Shown here in pieces: positions 34,984 to 49,166 of a stretch of DNA of 64,000 nt. The position numbers and the translations under genes were made by a program. Location of the stretch: positions 10,726,501-10,790,500 of the forward strand of contig CM028897.1 of NCBI GenBank assembly GCA_016801885.1. Direction: 5' to 3'. The DNA comes from Toxotes chatareus. Its lineage: Eukaryota; Chordata; Actinopteri; Toxotidae. Below the pieces are notes generated by a model that had not been told where the DNA came from, did not search any database, and saw nothing but the letters and a program-made list of their open reading frames with translations. Each line of letters starts with the position of its first letter. Within the stretch, counting starts at the first letter, position 1.

Positions 34984-37900
34984 GTCTGTATGGGTCTGTA
35001 ACTTTATATTCATCTGTCTACAGCATGCTTTATCTACCTGTATCTGCATATGTGAATAGTTTTGTTGCTTCCTTGCTGCTGAAGTATCCAGGGGGAAGAA
35101 TTCTCCTCTTGTTTCCATCTTGATCATCATCACATTGTTATCTTTTCTCTATTATCATTGAACACTTGGCCCATTGGAGCCAAGGGGACTGACTTCCATT
35201 TGGAATCGTCTTGTTATTCCTCCCCATCTGTTCTGCCTGATTAATTTCTCATGATAAGGGACACGCTTTAGATTAAGCTTAGATTGCGGCTCAATAAATA
35301 TTTTAAACATTACCAACTGAAAACTAATGCAATCTGCATAGCAGATGCACAGTCGCCTTATCATCGCATCTCCGTCACTCTTCTTCGATTAGGAGTCTAG
35401 AAACCATTTTCACAACTCATTGAAATCTAGCTTGCTGATAGGAAGACGTCTCTTATAGAGCATCGGATTCTATTAAGACATGGATATTATCTGAGGCAGC
35501 CAGTGCCATTGTAGGATACAGGGAGTGTAGTTTATATTTCACTTAAACCTCATTGGCCTGCCAGCAGGATTCGTATCTTTTGCTGTGCGCTTTAACAATA
35601 TGATTGAATACTTTAGCCATAAAGGGTGAGTAATTTGATTAAATCTAATCTTACCTCTTTAGACAATGCTATAGTTTTCCCACAGTGTTATCTTCAGTGA
35701 CCCTTTTGTGTTTCTCTGTGCAACAATAATTGATTAATATTCAGACTAATGATTTGTTATCTTCTGAATCCCCTAATTCATACTTTAGTTGTATATAAGA
35801 TACAAAATAAAATTTAAAATGGCTTCAACAAAATAAACACAATAATGCAGCTCTGCATAGCAAATAATTGCACAATGGGATAAAAGATGTATGCTATAAA
35901 ATAATAAATAGTTCATGAATTCTTTAATTCTTCCTTTAAATAATGTTTAAAGAAAAAAAAAAAGGAAGTTGCATCTACTCATATCCATAAGATACAGTAT
36001 GACCATGTGGCACCACATAAGCCTTGAGAGCATACAAGACTAACTGGTGTATCATCTCTATTTCCCATCTGTATCCACAACATGATTGATTTGCAGGCAG
36101 CAAACTAGCTCTCTGCCTGTCTCGTAATAAGCATGCTAACACTCATTTCCAGGCCAGATGGAGTTTACACTGCGTGTAATTTACTGTAGATTGTTGTAAG
36201 TGGAGGATATAAGGCCAGTGTTATTTCCAGCAAACACTGGAGACACTCCTCTCTGTTACTGATTTGCTCTACAGTATGGTTGAACAGCTGTGCTTGTAAT
36301 TATGACATTTATGGAGGAAAAAAAAACATTTTAAAATGACTTTAAATGGGATGTATGAAGTATTCATTCTGTCGAAATCTTTTTTAAAGAATAGTTAAAA
36401 ACAAATCTGAGGAAGGTGGGAAATACAAAGTTTCACTTCTTGCTGCAAGGGTACATTGTCATAGAAATCAGACAACACTGGTTAAACCGTTAAACAGACT
36501 GTATTTATGTCCAATTTTTATCCCTATGAAATGATTCAGTAACTGAGCATTTATCAGTGTTTTGAGTGCCAACAACAGTATGCTGTTCTGAGGAATCACA
36601 CAGTTTTCTATTTCATGTGAAAAACAGGTAAGCAATCAAAGCTTTGCAGAAAATATTCAAGTGACAATTATCATCTGCTGTTACTCATAGTGGGGGGGGG
36701 CAGTTGACAGTTGAAGACAACTACACAGGGTTAGCAGCACATCAGAAAGCTTTTGTCTTAAAGATAAAAACATAAAGATAAAGAGCTTGTCTTTGTGATG
36801 GTGCCGATATGAGTGGTGGTGACATTAGCTACACAGTTAGAAGGGCAGACAAAGAGAGTAAATGTGTCTCAGTATGCACTTAAAGATGTGAGATTTTTTG
36901 TAAGTTACTCTGAGGACCATTTTTTTTATGCTGTGTGTACATTCTGTATACTGTGTTTTCACACACAAGTGTGATCACAAGTACTTTCCATGGACCTGTT
37001 CTTCCATACTTGTGTGCATGTGTGCGTTATGCCTCCACTCTAAAGACACTGGTGTCACAAGATTGCAGGGGTCAAGTTTGTTCATTCAGATGCTCACAAA
37101 AGAACATTCCCTCAAGGGCAGCTTCAGTGAGACTTTAAAAAGGGAACTATGTATGACGGAGTTGTTTTCCAGCTGACCCTCGTGGCAGCTGGACATCATG
37201 GTGGCTTGACAGAGCTCTGCCTCTTGACGTTGGAGTGACGTAGTGAGGTCAAATGGCTGATTTGGAGTCTTGACCTTGGGAGTTAAGGGAAATGTTCAGC
37301 AGCCTCACTCTTCAGATGTTAGATTGGGACAATAGATAATAAAGGAGCAGAGAAGATAGACATGCAAGTGTACATGCCGTACACACAGACAGACATGCAC
37401 TCATATCCACACCCAGCGCCACTCACTGGCCATCTTTGGTCCAAACTGTACAATGAGGAATAAGAAGTTGTCTTTCTTCCACCTCCCTCTCTCTCCTCCC
37501 AAACTCCCCTGCTGAGACTAGACAGGGCCTCTGTTCCACTCTCTTCTACACCCTCCTCTTCCCTCCTCCTTTCCAAACATTTCAGATTCCCCCCCCGGGG
37601 CTGAAAGAAACCCATTACCTCACTGTCCTGTCTCAATGCACGCAATGCACACACACACAACCATGTCAACCTAGGTTGACATGGGAGTCGTGCTGTGCAG
37701 TAAAACCAGCCCACTCTGTATCTGTGGCACCAAGCTGTGCTGTAACCGACTCAGTCTTCCCTCATAAGCGCCACGCCGGTCTCTTTAAGAACCGCAGCAC
37801 CCAGCATCCTCCACTGCACGCTGGCGCTGCGTGATGTCACAACCAGGCTCCTTGCTGGGTCTGCTCTCTGTCATCTCCTCTCCGTCTTTCTCTTACGTTG

Positions 37901-39914
37901 TTTTCCTCACAATGGATCTATCTTTCCCATTTCTTCATCTTCGTTTCACCTCAGATCCCCACTTTCCTCCAAAACCCCCTTGGCCCAAGAATCTAAACAG
38001 GAGCGATCAGGAAGCCAGGATGTCCTCCCACAATTTCTGTTACCGAATGTCCTGCTGGGGAGTTCTCGAAGCAATTGCTTGCTTATCAGTCTGTCAGCTG
38101 TAATGTGTGTAAATGAATCTGACTGTATGAGTCTGACTATCCCTGTGGGACAACGTATCCTTGCTGTGGACCTGATTTGTATCTATTATGTCCTGGAGTG
38201 GAAAATGAAGGCGGTGCAAATTTGTGGAACGTACCGTAGACAAAATCAGCATTGCCAGTGGCGGCATGTGGAAGATGTTGCTAACATTCTGCATAGTATT
38301 TGTCTAATGGAGCTTTGTTTTGTTCTGTCATGTATTGGAAAAATGGCATGTGTGTGAGGTATCTTGTGGGTGTACCGTATGTGTGTGTGTTTGTGTGTCT
38401 GCCATGCCACCAACTGAGCCACAGAGATAAAATACATTTTTATCCAGCTATAAATCCTCCAGTTGCCCTTTTTAGAGGGCATTTAGCAAAGCTTTCCCAA
38501 AAGCTGAAGGGTAAATTCTTGGCTGCCAAAATGAAGTGTCTATTGTGGCTTTCCCCTCAGTGCTGGGGACAGAATCCGGCTTCCTGTAGATAGCCCCTCA
38601 TTCATCACCTGCTCTGAATAGCACACAACGTCCGAAGATAGGGCCGTGGATAGAACAGGCACCGGGCATAGAGGCTGTGGATCTCCACTTCTCTGGCAGG
38701 CCAGGTAGGGTGCCGTCAAGCACAATGTGCAAGGGATTAGCTTCAAAGCAGGGAGGCGAATGGGCCCCAGGCCCCTGCTGTCCTTTCAAGGCTCCGGCTG
38801 GGGCTGCGCGGCAGGATGGTGTGGGGGTCATTGGTCCCCCCGCCATGGGGGAGTGGGAACGGAACAGAGCCTGGGAAAGGCTTTGGGGCTTGGGGCTGGG
38901 AGCTTCGCTGGCAAGACTCACCTCTCAGCAGGTGACCCATACTGGGATACAGACTTGCTTCAACTGACAGGGTGATTAAGCCCTGAAAAATTGGGGCTTT
39001 ACGTCCCATTGGAAGTGTTTTATTTTCTCCTACTGTATTGTGTTTAGTTGTTTGCAACTCATGTGAGACTGAAGTCTACTGTACATTTATACCATAACAA
39101 AGCCATCATGCTGATTGGTCCATACAGGTCCTTCCTATGCTGTGACTACTGATGTCCTTCTCTAGCAGCATAGAACCCAATGATAGCAGGCTAGTAATTG
39201 CTGCTGGAGAATAATCCCTTTCTGTGAAAACATGGAAACTGATATTGATTAATGAATGGACCTGAAGCTGGTTCAGTTAACCCTCAGAATTCAGTTACAG
39301 GTTAAAGCAGTATCAAGAATGTTTTAGCATCTTCTCATTTCTCCTCAAAGTATCTGCTGTCCTTACATCCCGCTCCAGTTTTTTTTTTTTTTTCCTAAGT
39401 TTGGGTTTATAATGATCATCATAGTCAAAGCCTAAGCCGATTTTCACATGCTGTCAGGCGCATAGCATGGGGCATTGGGTAGTTACTGCAGCCAGATGGC
39501 TAACCCCTGCCATGCATAGCCCAAACTAGCTGCTCTTTTATATGCCGATCGCAGAATACAGCGAGGGGGACAGATTTAAAGAGAGAGAGGAGTGGGACGT
39601 AGAGGGCCAGTCTGTACAATTGGCAGGAGAGGTGGGAGGGCGGGGGGAGCAAGCCAGATGTAAACACATCACATCATGTTGTCTTCTGACAACGTGAGGA
39701 AGCGGAGAAACTTTTCTCGCTTTTTTTCCCGCCTTCCTACCAGTTTCACCAAATTGGTTGGGCACATGGGTGCTCTGGGTGGAGGGAAGCGGTAGAAGGA
39801 ATAGGACGAAGAAAGGATGGATAGATAGGTGGATGGACAAGTTGTCATGACGACAGGACTGCTCTGAGTGTGTGTTGGCTGATGAAGTCTCTCTTTGCCT
39901 GCTTGTCCAATCAG
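34984..39914 (+). other. Intron 14 (4.9 kb)
   Basis: Contains a perfect 24-base palindrome at 37661-37684, a small CpG-containing segment at about 37740-37845 with a CRE-like TGATGTCA (37832-37839), and a G-rich stretch at 39640-39660. Sequences near 35160-35400 and 38450-39000 look non-repetitive. No exon is supported. Confidence 0.5.
37661..37684. repeat. Perfect 24-base palindrome with no spacer
   Basis: Twelve bases starting CCATGTCAACCT are followed at once by their exact complement. Centre is CCTAGG. It could be a protein-binding dyad or a chance palindrome. Confidence 0.9.
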
Positions 39915-40097
39915 ATGGCTGAGCAGCGCTTGCAGCACGAGCAGGAGAGGACGCGGCTACAGCAGCAGCACAGCGCGGAAAAGGACAGCCTGGTCCAGGA
40001 GCGCCAGCGGGAGGTGAGCAGCCTGGAGAGGCAGGCCAGGGCCGCCTTGCAACAGCACCAACAGCACACCCAGGAGTGGAGGAAGCGCGATGCCCAG
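39915..40097 (+). CDS. cep112: cep112 exon 15
   Basis: One hundred and eighty-three bases, 61 codons, phase 0 to 0. The segment RLQQQHSAEKDSLVQERQRE matches human 'HLLQQHNAEKDSLVRDHERE', and the exon ends WRKRDAQ like human 'FKKRDAQ'. It is clearly richer in GC and CpG than the flanking introns. The donor gtaggg is moderate. Confidence 0.96.
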
Positions 40098-43000
40098 GTA
40101 GGGGGTCTCTACTGATCCACGTTCGCACACACACACATGCTGACCCACCGCTCTCCCGTGGACAACCATTTTGTATTTTGCCCATTGACGTTTTCCTGGG
40201 GCTTCAAAAGCACAGCGGGTTAAGACACTTTTTTAATTGAAGCTAGACAGATATTGAAATAGGATGGAAATAATTTCATAGATTGCGTACATAAGAATTA
40301 AAATATTGGTATTTGAATAAAAACAATTTTTGTTTGGGTGAGAACAACAGTGCATTTAAGAAAAAGTAAAAAAAAAAAAAGAAATGAATGAAAAACTTTA
40401 CTGTTTTTTTAATTTTTTTTTTTTTTATCGCAGCAGAGTTTCGTGATAGAAGTGTAAAGACTTGAAATTTGGAAACCACAGGTATCCAGATGAAGCAGAA
40501 GAAATTTGTTCCGTTGAGCGCTGAGCTTTTATTCCAAAACCCTGGGTTGAATTTCTCTTTTATTTTCCGCTTTATGGTTGTGGACCAGCGTCAAGCGTCC
40601 TGTACTCCCACCGAAGTGTATCTCTGCGTGGGATTCTTTTCTCACCGCAGGTATCCATTTCCCTCCGGAAAACAGTGGTTATTCCCTTATTACAGCATGG
40701 ACGGCCACAATGAGTGTCTGACATTTGGGTCTATATTAATGGACATCCCTGACACTGAGAAGCAATTCTGTTTCCATTTAGCCAAACCAGCAGCAGGTCT
40801 TCATCTCATATCCTTCGCTCTGTCTTCGCCTCTCTCCAGCCTGGGCTAGCTTGGGGCTCTGTGGGAAACCAATTGACAAACCAGCCCCCAACTGGGGATG
40901 TGTTTGACTCTTCAGGCTTTCTGATTAAATGGACATTGTCAGCATGCACAGAATTTTGTTTATTTGCCATTAGCTGGAGATGGGGATTCAGACAGACGTG
41001 TAATATTTGAGAACAAAATGTTCTCACGCCAAATGTGGGCACAAATGATGCCAGACACCTAATGAATGGCAAAGAAATCGAGCTTAACGTTAACTATTTT
41101 ATATTTTATTTTGTTATTTAAGAGATAATTTACATTTACCGCTAACGACAACTTTTTTTTCAAAGTTGTTCTTCCTTGTAAAATTTGAATAATGTTAGAA
41201 GACTTAAGAGACTCTCAATTTGTCAAATTGCAATCATTTTGTCTTCTGTGTTTGTTTTTTTTGTTTATGTTTACATTTTAGTTGTTAACAGTGAAACTGA
41301 ATTCAAAATGACCACTTCTGTTTAGCTCAGATGTCAAAATATTCTGGGACTGTGGCATATTAAAGTAATTACTTTATAGACAGCTCTTATACCACCATAC
41401 CAGTATAATACTGTACTGGTTCACAGCAGTCTAAAATGTTTTTATAAAGCTAGCAACATAACATGAGGGAAAGGTGTTTTTTCTTTTTTATTCCTGCTCT
41501 AATGTTCCCTTTTCTAATATTTTTTGGGGAGATGTCTTTCCCAGCACCAATGGCACCAGCTAGTGTGTTATTTGGTTTTTTGGAGATGCCGTCACAACGG
41601 GACATTTCTGCTGATAACATGCCGTCCTAGTCATGTCAAAATGACGTGTAGTTTGACAAATCTCAGGATCTCAAGAGGTGACAGAAAACAAACTTCCCCA
41701 GTACTCATCTCATATTCTTAATTCCTGTTTGCTCGTGCAGCATTTTGAGAAGCGATCAGACGCCTGCCTAATGTCAGACGTTAAAGCGACAGAAATCAAG
41801 ATTTTCAGGCCTTGGAAAGATGGAGGACAGGATTGTGGGGTTTCTGAACCCGCTGGGGATGTGAGTTGGGTTGATTTCCTGTGTGAGCGCTGTTCCATGG
41901 ATGTGCTATTAAAATGACAAGAAGCTGACACACCAGCAGCCGATATGTATTAAAGATGAGCTTTTTTACATTGAGCAAAGCCACTTATTATTAAACGCTT
42001 TTGCATTACCAAGGTTGTTTACCCCTTGAGAACTCCTTCCCTCCCTTCACTGGTATCATTTTAAACACATAAAACTACTGGCGAAGATGTGATTTGACAC
42101 ATCTCTTTTGCTTCTGGGAATCTCAGGACTTTTCCCCAGCCCATCAAACAACACACTCCCACCACATGCATCAGATGGACAATGGATATTATCATCAAGT
42201 GACATGTCAGTAACAGGCAACCCAAAAATGTGCCGTGGCGACTGAATCCAGGCCTCATTATTTCTGCCTCTCTCCTCGGTGCACTTTCTCGTAGTCTTCC
42301 TGGAAACAGTGGAAGGACAGTTGCAGCTAGGAAGCTGGCTAAAGGAACAGCAAATGTCAGTCACACACTCTCAGGATGAGTAATACCCACTCATCCCCTT
42401 GATGTGGTGGGACAGTAATAAATAGCATTCCAGTCTCTTGCCTTGTGTTTGAGAAGGAAAACCAATGAGTCGTAGCAGCGGCTGGAGGGAAGAGCTAAAA
42501 AACGTACACAGGGACACATTGTCCTCGTCCCACTAAAGTTTGTTATCCAAGAAAGTCTGACTTCACCCACTGTGCAGCTGCTGCACGGTATAAAGGCTAT
42601 GTGACCCATCTGTTGTATGCACAAGACTTCTTTCAGGATGATTACATTCACACGTTAAGTCATCTTTCCTTTCCTCTACTGATTGAACCTTATATGTTAC
42701 ACGTTATAAAATCTCTAATGAATTAAATTAAGCAGCTGGGTTCAATGGCTGGTGTGTAGTCGGCTTCCCACTGACTCAGGGGATTAACTCACAGTTCCCA
42801 GCCTTGTGGACCTGAATCTTGCCGTTCTCTTAGAAGAATAAACTATTCCTTAAACCGTTTCTAAAAACACCACAGCGTGAAAGGAAGCTTTCAGTTGGCT
42901 GTCTGTACAGAGTGATGAAATATCTTGCTGGTGAAACATGTTTGCCCATGGCAGGTTCTGTGTTGTTCTGTTAGCTGTTGATCAATGCCCCCCAGAGGAC

Positions 43001-46000
43001 GAAGGAGTTTCATGGACTGTTTTGGGTATCCATCACTAGTATACCTTCAAAGACGCCCAAATCCTGGTGTAGTGTTTTTGCCTCCTTTCTAGCAATATTG
43101 TGAAGAAAAGCTGTACGGTGTGTGCACATCCACCTGTGTGCACCACTGTCATGTTTAACATACCATATTTCACAGAAAAGTCGCACTAGACAAGAAAGTT
43201 TCCCCTAATAATTCCACAATTTTCAACTTACTTAGAAACTTTTGTAGGATTTTGTCATTATTTATATTTTCTACAAAATTAGTCTTCTTCTTCTGATCTT
43301 CTAAAAAGTATTTTTGGAGAAAGTAAAGATTCATTCTTTTATATGATAAAACAAATATATATCACTGGTGCTATTATTCTTAATGCACTCCATTTTTTGT
43401 CTGTGAGTCTTTTCAATTGTTAAACATTAGTAAGAGTTTCACTTCAGAAACTAGGGCCAGCATTATAAATTAATATGAAGCCTTGTTTTTTGTTTTTGTT
43501 TTTTTTTGCAAACAACAGAATTTGTTGGTTCAGTGCAAAACCCATCATTCATATTTTTTCCACCAGCACCTCCTCAAAAGCCATTTTGTGAGTTTTATTT
43601 TCTCAAATAATTATGTCTTTTTCTAAAGGAACGTACACACCATCTGGACTTCAAACAGCATAGGAAAGAGCGAGAGTCTTGTGAGGTCTTTCTCCTGGGC
43701 CGTGGTCGACTAAATAATGATGCTGTCAATTTTTCAAAGCATTTCAATCCTAAGTACATGATTAAGACGAGTCAAATGAAGAGGGTGATGACAGACTAAG
43801 TCAAAGCCAAGAGGATGTCTGATGAAGAGAACAAGGCAGAGAGCTAGACCAGTTTGGACATTGATTGTCTCAGTGCTTGTGTATAATGACTCTGAGATCT
43901 GTTATTGTCAAGTGAGTTGTGTCTTGTTACTCAGTAATCTCCAGTAGCTGATGAGTATCCCACTGAGCTGGCATGTCACTGTGATTCTTTAAATGATTTC
44001 ATCACGTCTTCCCATATACATTTGAGTATTTATGTTAGAACTCCGCTGAGTTTTTTGTATATTTTTTTGAACGATTGATCATGAGCTGTGATGTGATGTA
44101 TTGAGTGTTACAGCATTCTCTCTTTCAAACCCTGAAGCCATTTAGTATGTGCATACATCACATCTTGGATTTCAGCCAGATGAATTTTTATCTAGTTGAC
44201 AACAGTGAAACTTTCATTATGACACTCTTACCTGCCTACCTCTTACGTTTACTTTGCTTAGTTCAGTCAAATATCACACAGCAATGCATATGAATTGTAT
44301 AAATTTTATTTAAAACAAATACAATTGTTTTTCTTTTGAGGGAGAAACTGTCAGGTTATTTTATTGGTCATTATTTGTCAGTTATATTGCTAAAAAAATA
44401 TCAGTGCATTGTAATTATGTACATAATGAGCTTCAACATTTCCTTACATGCAGCATGGCTGCTTATTCCTCGTTTTCAACACAGCAGAGTACAACCAGTA
44501 AATGTAGTGAACAGATAATGGAGAAAAATATGTTAGAGCAAGCAATACTTCATCCTTGTGGGAAATAAGCTTATTTGCTTTCTTGTCAAGAGTTAGAAGA
44601 AAAGACTGATGCCACTCTCGTGTCTATACATTAATAATGGACCTAGAGGCAAGAGGTATTTAGCTTCATTTAACATAAAGAATGAAAGCTTCACATAAAT
44701 TGGATTTATACCAAAGGTTAACAGAGTTAAAGCTAAACGTTTCCCACCTGTGCACCTGCTTATGTCAAACTGCTAAAGTCATCATTACAAGAAGAACACA
44801 GGTGTAACTAATATGATTAAATTATGGCTTTGTTCCATTTAGATGTGCCTGTGAGCCAGTGTCCTGGTAGAGTGGGATGTGCAGATGGAATACAGCTGTT
44901 ATAAATGTCCTTAGTTACACCTCTGTTTGCCAAGTCATAATATCCACTGTCACGTAATTCTTTAAGATACTAAAAATGCAAAAAGATTTACTGTCACATC
45001 TGACAAAATACTTTTTAATGACATTAATCTACAGCATTTTTTCCCTAATTAATACACCAGTTGAATGATTAATTTATAAAGACTCAGATGATGTTGAAGA
45101 TAACTGATTAAACACTTTTCAGTCTTTTATTTTTTGTTCAGTCAAGTTAATCAAAGATAAGTAATCACTCTGAAACAAAGACCCCTCTGTTTTTAATTAT
45201 GTAAACACTCTTTATCAAAACAAAACGTAATTCATTTCTTCATTCAAAGAAGGCTTGCGTGTCAAACAGCAGTGAAAAGGAGTGGCAGCTGTGCTGTGGC
45301 TGTAATCAAACAATGGTAGAACACCTCCAGTTTTATTACCAGCACATCCTGGCTGTTCCATCCCAGCATGTTGTATAAACAACTGTCATAAAGCAATTTG
45401 AAGGGTCAGTAAGACATGGACAGTAACACATGGGTTAAAATTTTATCAGGAAAGATAGAAAGCACCCTGGAGTTATTGAGGTAGAGTATTTATTTCTGTT
45501 TTTAACCTCTGTCACACACTATTTTAAGAATGTCTGGAGCGTAAATGCAGCACAGCACTTTACATCTGCACTTGACTTTGTGACATTTTATCTTGACTGA
45601 ACATATAAAGCGTGTTAGCCAGCGCCCCCATCCTTCTCCACTCTTCCATTGTGCCAGTCTTTTGTCTTCTTAGCTGACACGGTGTGACCCAGTATATTTC
45701 ATTTGACACTCCTATTGTCACCAAGAGCTGCTTCTTCACAAAGATCCACTTCAGCATGCCAACGTGTGGCCTGTTGAAGCGTCTGCGCTCACTTATTTCC
45801 AAATGAAACATGCTCTTTTGGCCTCTTAAGTTTCTGAAATGTCATTGCCAATGGCTCTGTTCTGGAAGATTATACTCTAACTTATTAAAAGATTTTTTTG
45901 AAGACAGCTCATCCACATTTGTTAGAGAGAGAATTATACATTAAAGTCTCTTGAGGGCTCAGATCTAATAGCTGCTTGCCCTTGAAGGCACAAGCGGAGC

Positions 46001-47590
46001 GGTGAGACTGGTAATATTGAGTGACAGGGGAGTGGGGCATAGAAATCGAGGATTGCGTGTGTTTGTGTTTTTTTTTACCGCATTCTCTCTGAATGTGCTG
46101 GCTGCCAGTATGTGTGTGTGACAACTAGACCACGTGTGTCTGTGTTTGAATGTGTGCGCACAAGTGGATCTGTCTGTGTGTGCCAGTGTAGCAGGGGGTA
46201 TAACACAGAGCCACAGCATCTGCGTGTTTTTGTGACACTCCTTTGAAGTCTCTTTGATTCTCCCCAGTGCCCTCTAAAAAAAGACTTTAGACACTTTCTG
46301 TCTGATTGCCTTAACATGGCATTGTCCTGGATGCCCAGGCTTTTTAGGAAAGGGAGGACGGCAGGAGGCAGAGCACACATTGCAAACCAATGTAAGAAAG
46401 AACGTAAACCAAGTCAAGTAATGAGGATGTGCAGTAGCTGCAGAGTGAGGAAGGAAAGTGTGAAACGCTGCCACTGCAACACATGCGTTTAGCTAATTTC
46501 TTATTGTAAACTGTAGGAAATTATCATGTTGTACTGATACATGCAATGCATTTGGTCCTCTTTATGTACTACAAAGAGGTTATTGTAGAACAGTGAACTT
46601 TCTACTAACAAAAATGGCCCATGTCACATTATAAATGCACATATCGTATGGCCTCTTACTGAATCCTGTATTTTAAAATTATGTGAAACATTCTTCATTA
46701 TACCAGCTAAGTGATGCAGTTTTGACAGAACAGTAAGCTTATCTTATCCTTTTGACATTTCCCAACCTCTTGAGATGTAACTTCTTTGCATGTGTCAGGC
46801 TAGTCTTACTTCTGGTGTTTCAGAGGCCGTGGGGTTGAACTTATTACCATTCTTGCTAAGTAATGTTGACTTTCACTGGCAGCACTATTAAAGGGCTCTT
46901 CTGGGCACATTCAAGGCTGAGCAGTTCAGAAAGCAAGGTCAAGAGAGGGGTCAGGCCATCGCAGCAGCCCCCACACATCCACACAGAGGATACCAGAAAC
47001 ATTTAAACATGTTTGTGAAACTTTCCTACGCTTTGTTAAACTGTAGAGGAACTCCTTCACACTAAGATACAGTGTCTCAATCTCTCTGCAGCCATCTTTC
47101 TGTTTACTCAAATCTTCATACCTGTCATTCTACAGTGTATTAATATTTACTAACTCCTCTCCTTGTGTTGTCATTGTGCAGTGTTAATGTGTAGGTGTTG
47201 ATGGCAAGTAAGGATGTAATCTGGAGATATTTGTTTCTGTATTTTCACCCTAGAGGACACAGAAGCTCTTTCTGTTTCTCTTCGTCTCACACATATTTGT
47301 CCCAGCCTGTGATCCAGCCAGACCATTGACAAGGCATTAAATACTTAAATGCAGTGGACTTTGACCAGTCAGAAGACAGCTTATGTTATGTAGTACATCT
47401 ACCACCAACATGTTTCTGTCAGCCAATAACGACATGTTCCTTTCACTTGTCACTTATCATTATTCACTTCTGTCAATAGGAAGTCTGAACCCAAGAGCCC
47501 CCACATCTTTGAGCTACAAGATATCTGCCGAGCATTAGTTAATATCACTAACTAAATCCACTACACATCTCTGTATCTGTCTCTTTCCAG
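40098..47590 (+). other. Intron 15 (7.5 kb)
   Basis: Mostly AT-rich unique-looking sequence with A/T homopolymers at 40361-40430. There is no recognisable exon, RNA gene or complete mobile element. The acceptor is gtctctttccag. Confidence 0.5.
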
Positions 47591-47821
47591 ACAATTTCAG
47601 ATTTGGAAGCCCAGTTGTCAAGTCTACGCGAGGAACTCCAGGGGGCCCACACCCAGCATAAGCAACAGCTGGCAGAGCTGGCATTGCTCCGTGAGGAGGA
47701 AAAGCAAAGGGCTTTCCTGGATAAGGAGGCATCCCTGTCCCGGCTCCGCTCTGACATGGAAGGCATCCGCAGTGACCTTGAGAGAAGCCACCAGCAGGAG
47801 AGGGACGCTGCTCTGGAAAAG
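47591..47821 (+). CDS. cep112: cep112 exon 16
   Basis: Two hundred and thirty-one bases, 77 codons, the longest exon, phase 0 to 0. It contains QQLAELALLREEEKQRAFLD, close to human 'QQLVELGLLREEEKQRATRE'. It ends ERDAALEK with donor gtgggt. Its length is exactly eleven heptads, so skipping would keep both frame and coiled-coil register. Confidence 0.96.
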
Positions 47822-48446
47822 GTGGGTAAAGGACGGGGAGGAAAGATGACATATGGTCAGTTTCCGATAGCATGCTGTCCTCATAAATTGCATTATGTTA
47901 CCTTTATGGATAAGTACCTGTTTAAAATAAGGTTACCTGAAAAGCGACACCTTCATTGATCCACTAGCAGAAGCTAACATAAAATAGAAAGAACTTTCAA
48001 GCCTGAAATAGCCAGTTAAAGCTGAATTAGGGAGGGAAAGACAGGCCAAAGTAGAGAGGTTGTATTAACTGCTGCTTACAGAAAGTGTTGGCAGAGGTGG
48101 TTGTCCAAGAGAACAGAGGGCATGAGGTGGCTAGGTCAGGTTTACACCTTAGTCAGGTTAGGTTTTTAGAGACCTGCGACAGATCTCAGACTGTGGCTTT
48201 TAGATCTAGATGGTGTTTTCTTGTGTTGTTTTAGCAACATTTCCACACTCAAGCTTAAGATTATTTTTTATGTATCACTTTCCTCCTCTCCCACTGTTAT
48301 TCTGTCTTTCCCTGTTTGTCTCCTTCTCAAATAGACCTTTGTCAGACAACAATGTTGTCTGTATTGTTTTGTTTTTTTCTTTTCTTTTTTATCAGTGTTG
48401 ACAGTAAAAACAGATTGTGTTTGTGTGTCTGTGTGTGTGTGTGTGG

Positions 48447-48692
48447 GACTCGGACTAGTTATATAATGCTTTTATCCAAAGCCTTTAAAAATTCGCCTCT
48501 CATTCACCAATTCGCACACACACACTTCCACACCGGTGGCAGCAAGCTACCAGGCAATGCAATGGCCTGACCATCAGGAGCAATTGGAGTTTAGTGTCTT
48601 ACTAAAGAACACTTAGACATGTGGACAGGAGGAGCCGAGGATCAAACCGCCACCTGCGATTAGTGCTCTACCTGCTGAGCCACAGCCGCCCC
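48447..48692 (-). mobile_element. tRNA-derived SINE, minus strand
   Basis: On the minus strand from 48692 it reads GGGGCGGCTGTGGCTCAGCA, with an A box (TGGCTCAGCAGG, 48671-48682) and a B box (GGTTTGATCC, 48639-48648) spaced as in a tRNA promoter. The tRNA-unrelated body includes 'gtgaatgagaggcgaa', and the tail is 'ggataaaagcattatataa', like the LINE2/UnaL2-type tail of fish SINEs. The 3' end runs into a CA repeat. Transcription, if any, would be opposite to cep112. Confidence 0.8.
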
Positions 48693-49166
48693 CATGGGAG
48701 GAAGGCTTGCCTGGGTTTGCCACTGTAGCAAAGATCTGCCACTGTGTCCTGCCAGTACAGATCAGACATCTTAATGTTCTCAATTGCATGAATAGACCCA
48801 CGGTGCCTTAAGACTTAGTGAGATGCTCTGTCCTAAACACAAAATAAAACCCAGCACATTACAGTTAGAGCACTTTTCTACATCCTAGATCCTTAAACAG
48901 TAAGTTCAATATGGTAATGTGCAGTACTTTTGAAGAAATACATTTCTTAATTGATTAATTAATTAATTATTTAAGACATCTTTTGGTTGACCTTTCTATC
49001 ATAATGGGATGGAGTGTTTTGAAATGTACACTATAGACTCAATTTATGGGTCAGTCATGCAGGAGAACCCACAGTGTTTCAGTCGAGACATTAGCTAGCT
49101 TTGCATTTTGCTTTCTAGGTGAACCAGGATGTACTTCAATTAGAACGTCTGAGGTCCCCTCTTTCT

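Noticed and set aside
37319..37714. 131-codon minus-strand open frame
   Set aside because: Low-complexity E/G/R stretch from a CT-rich intron; no family resemblance.
39538..40185. 215-codon open frame on the minus strand over exon 15
   Set aside because: It is the antisense shadow of the GC-rich, heptad-coding exon 15 plus flanks; the + strand frame matches CEP112 and has proper splice sites.
47535..47893. Minus-strand open frames over exon 16
   Set aside because: Antisense of the E/Q/L-rich coiled-coil exon; no independent motif or splice support.
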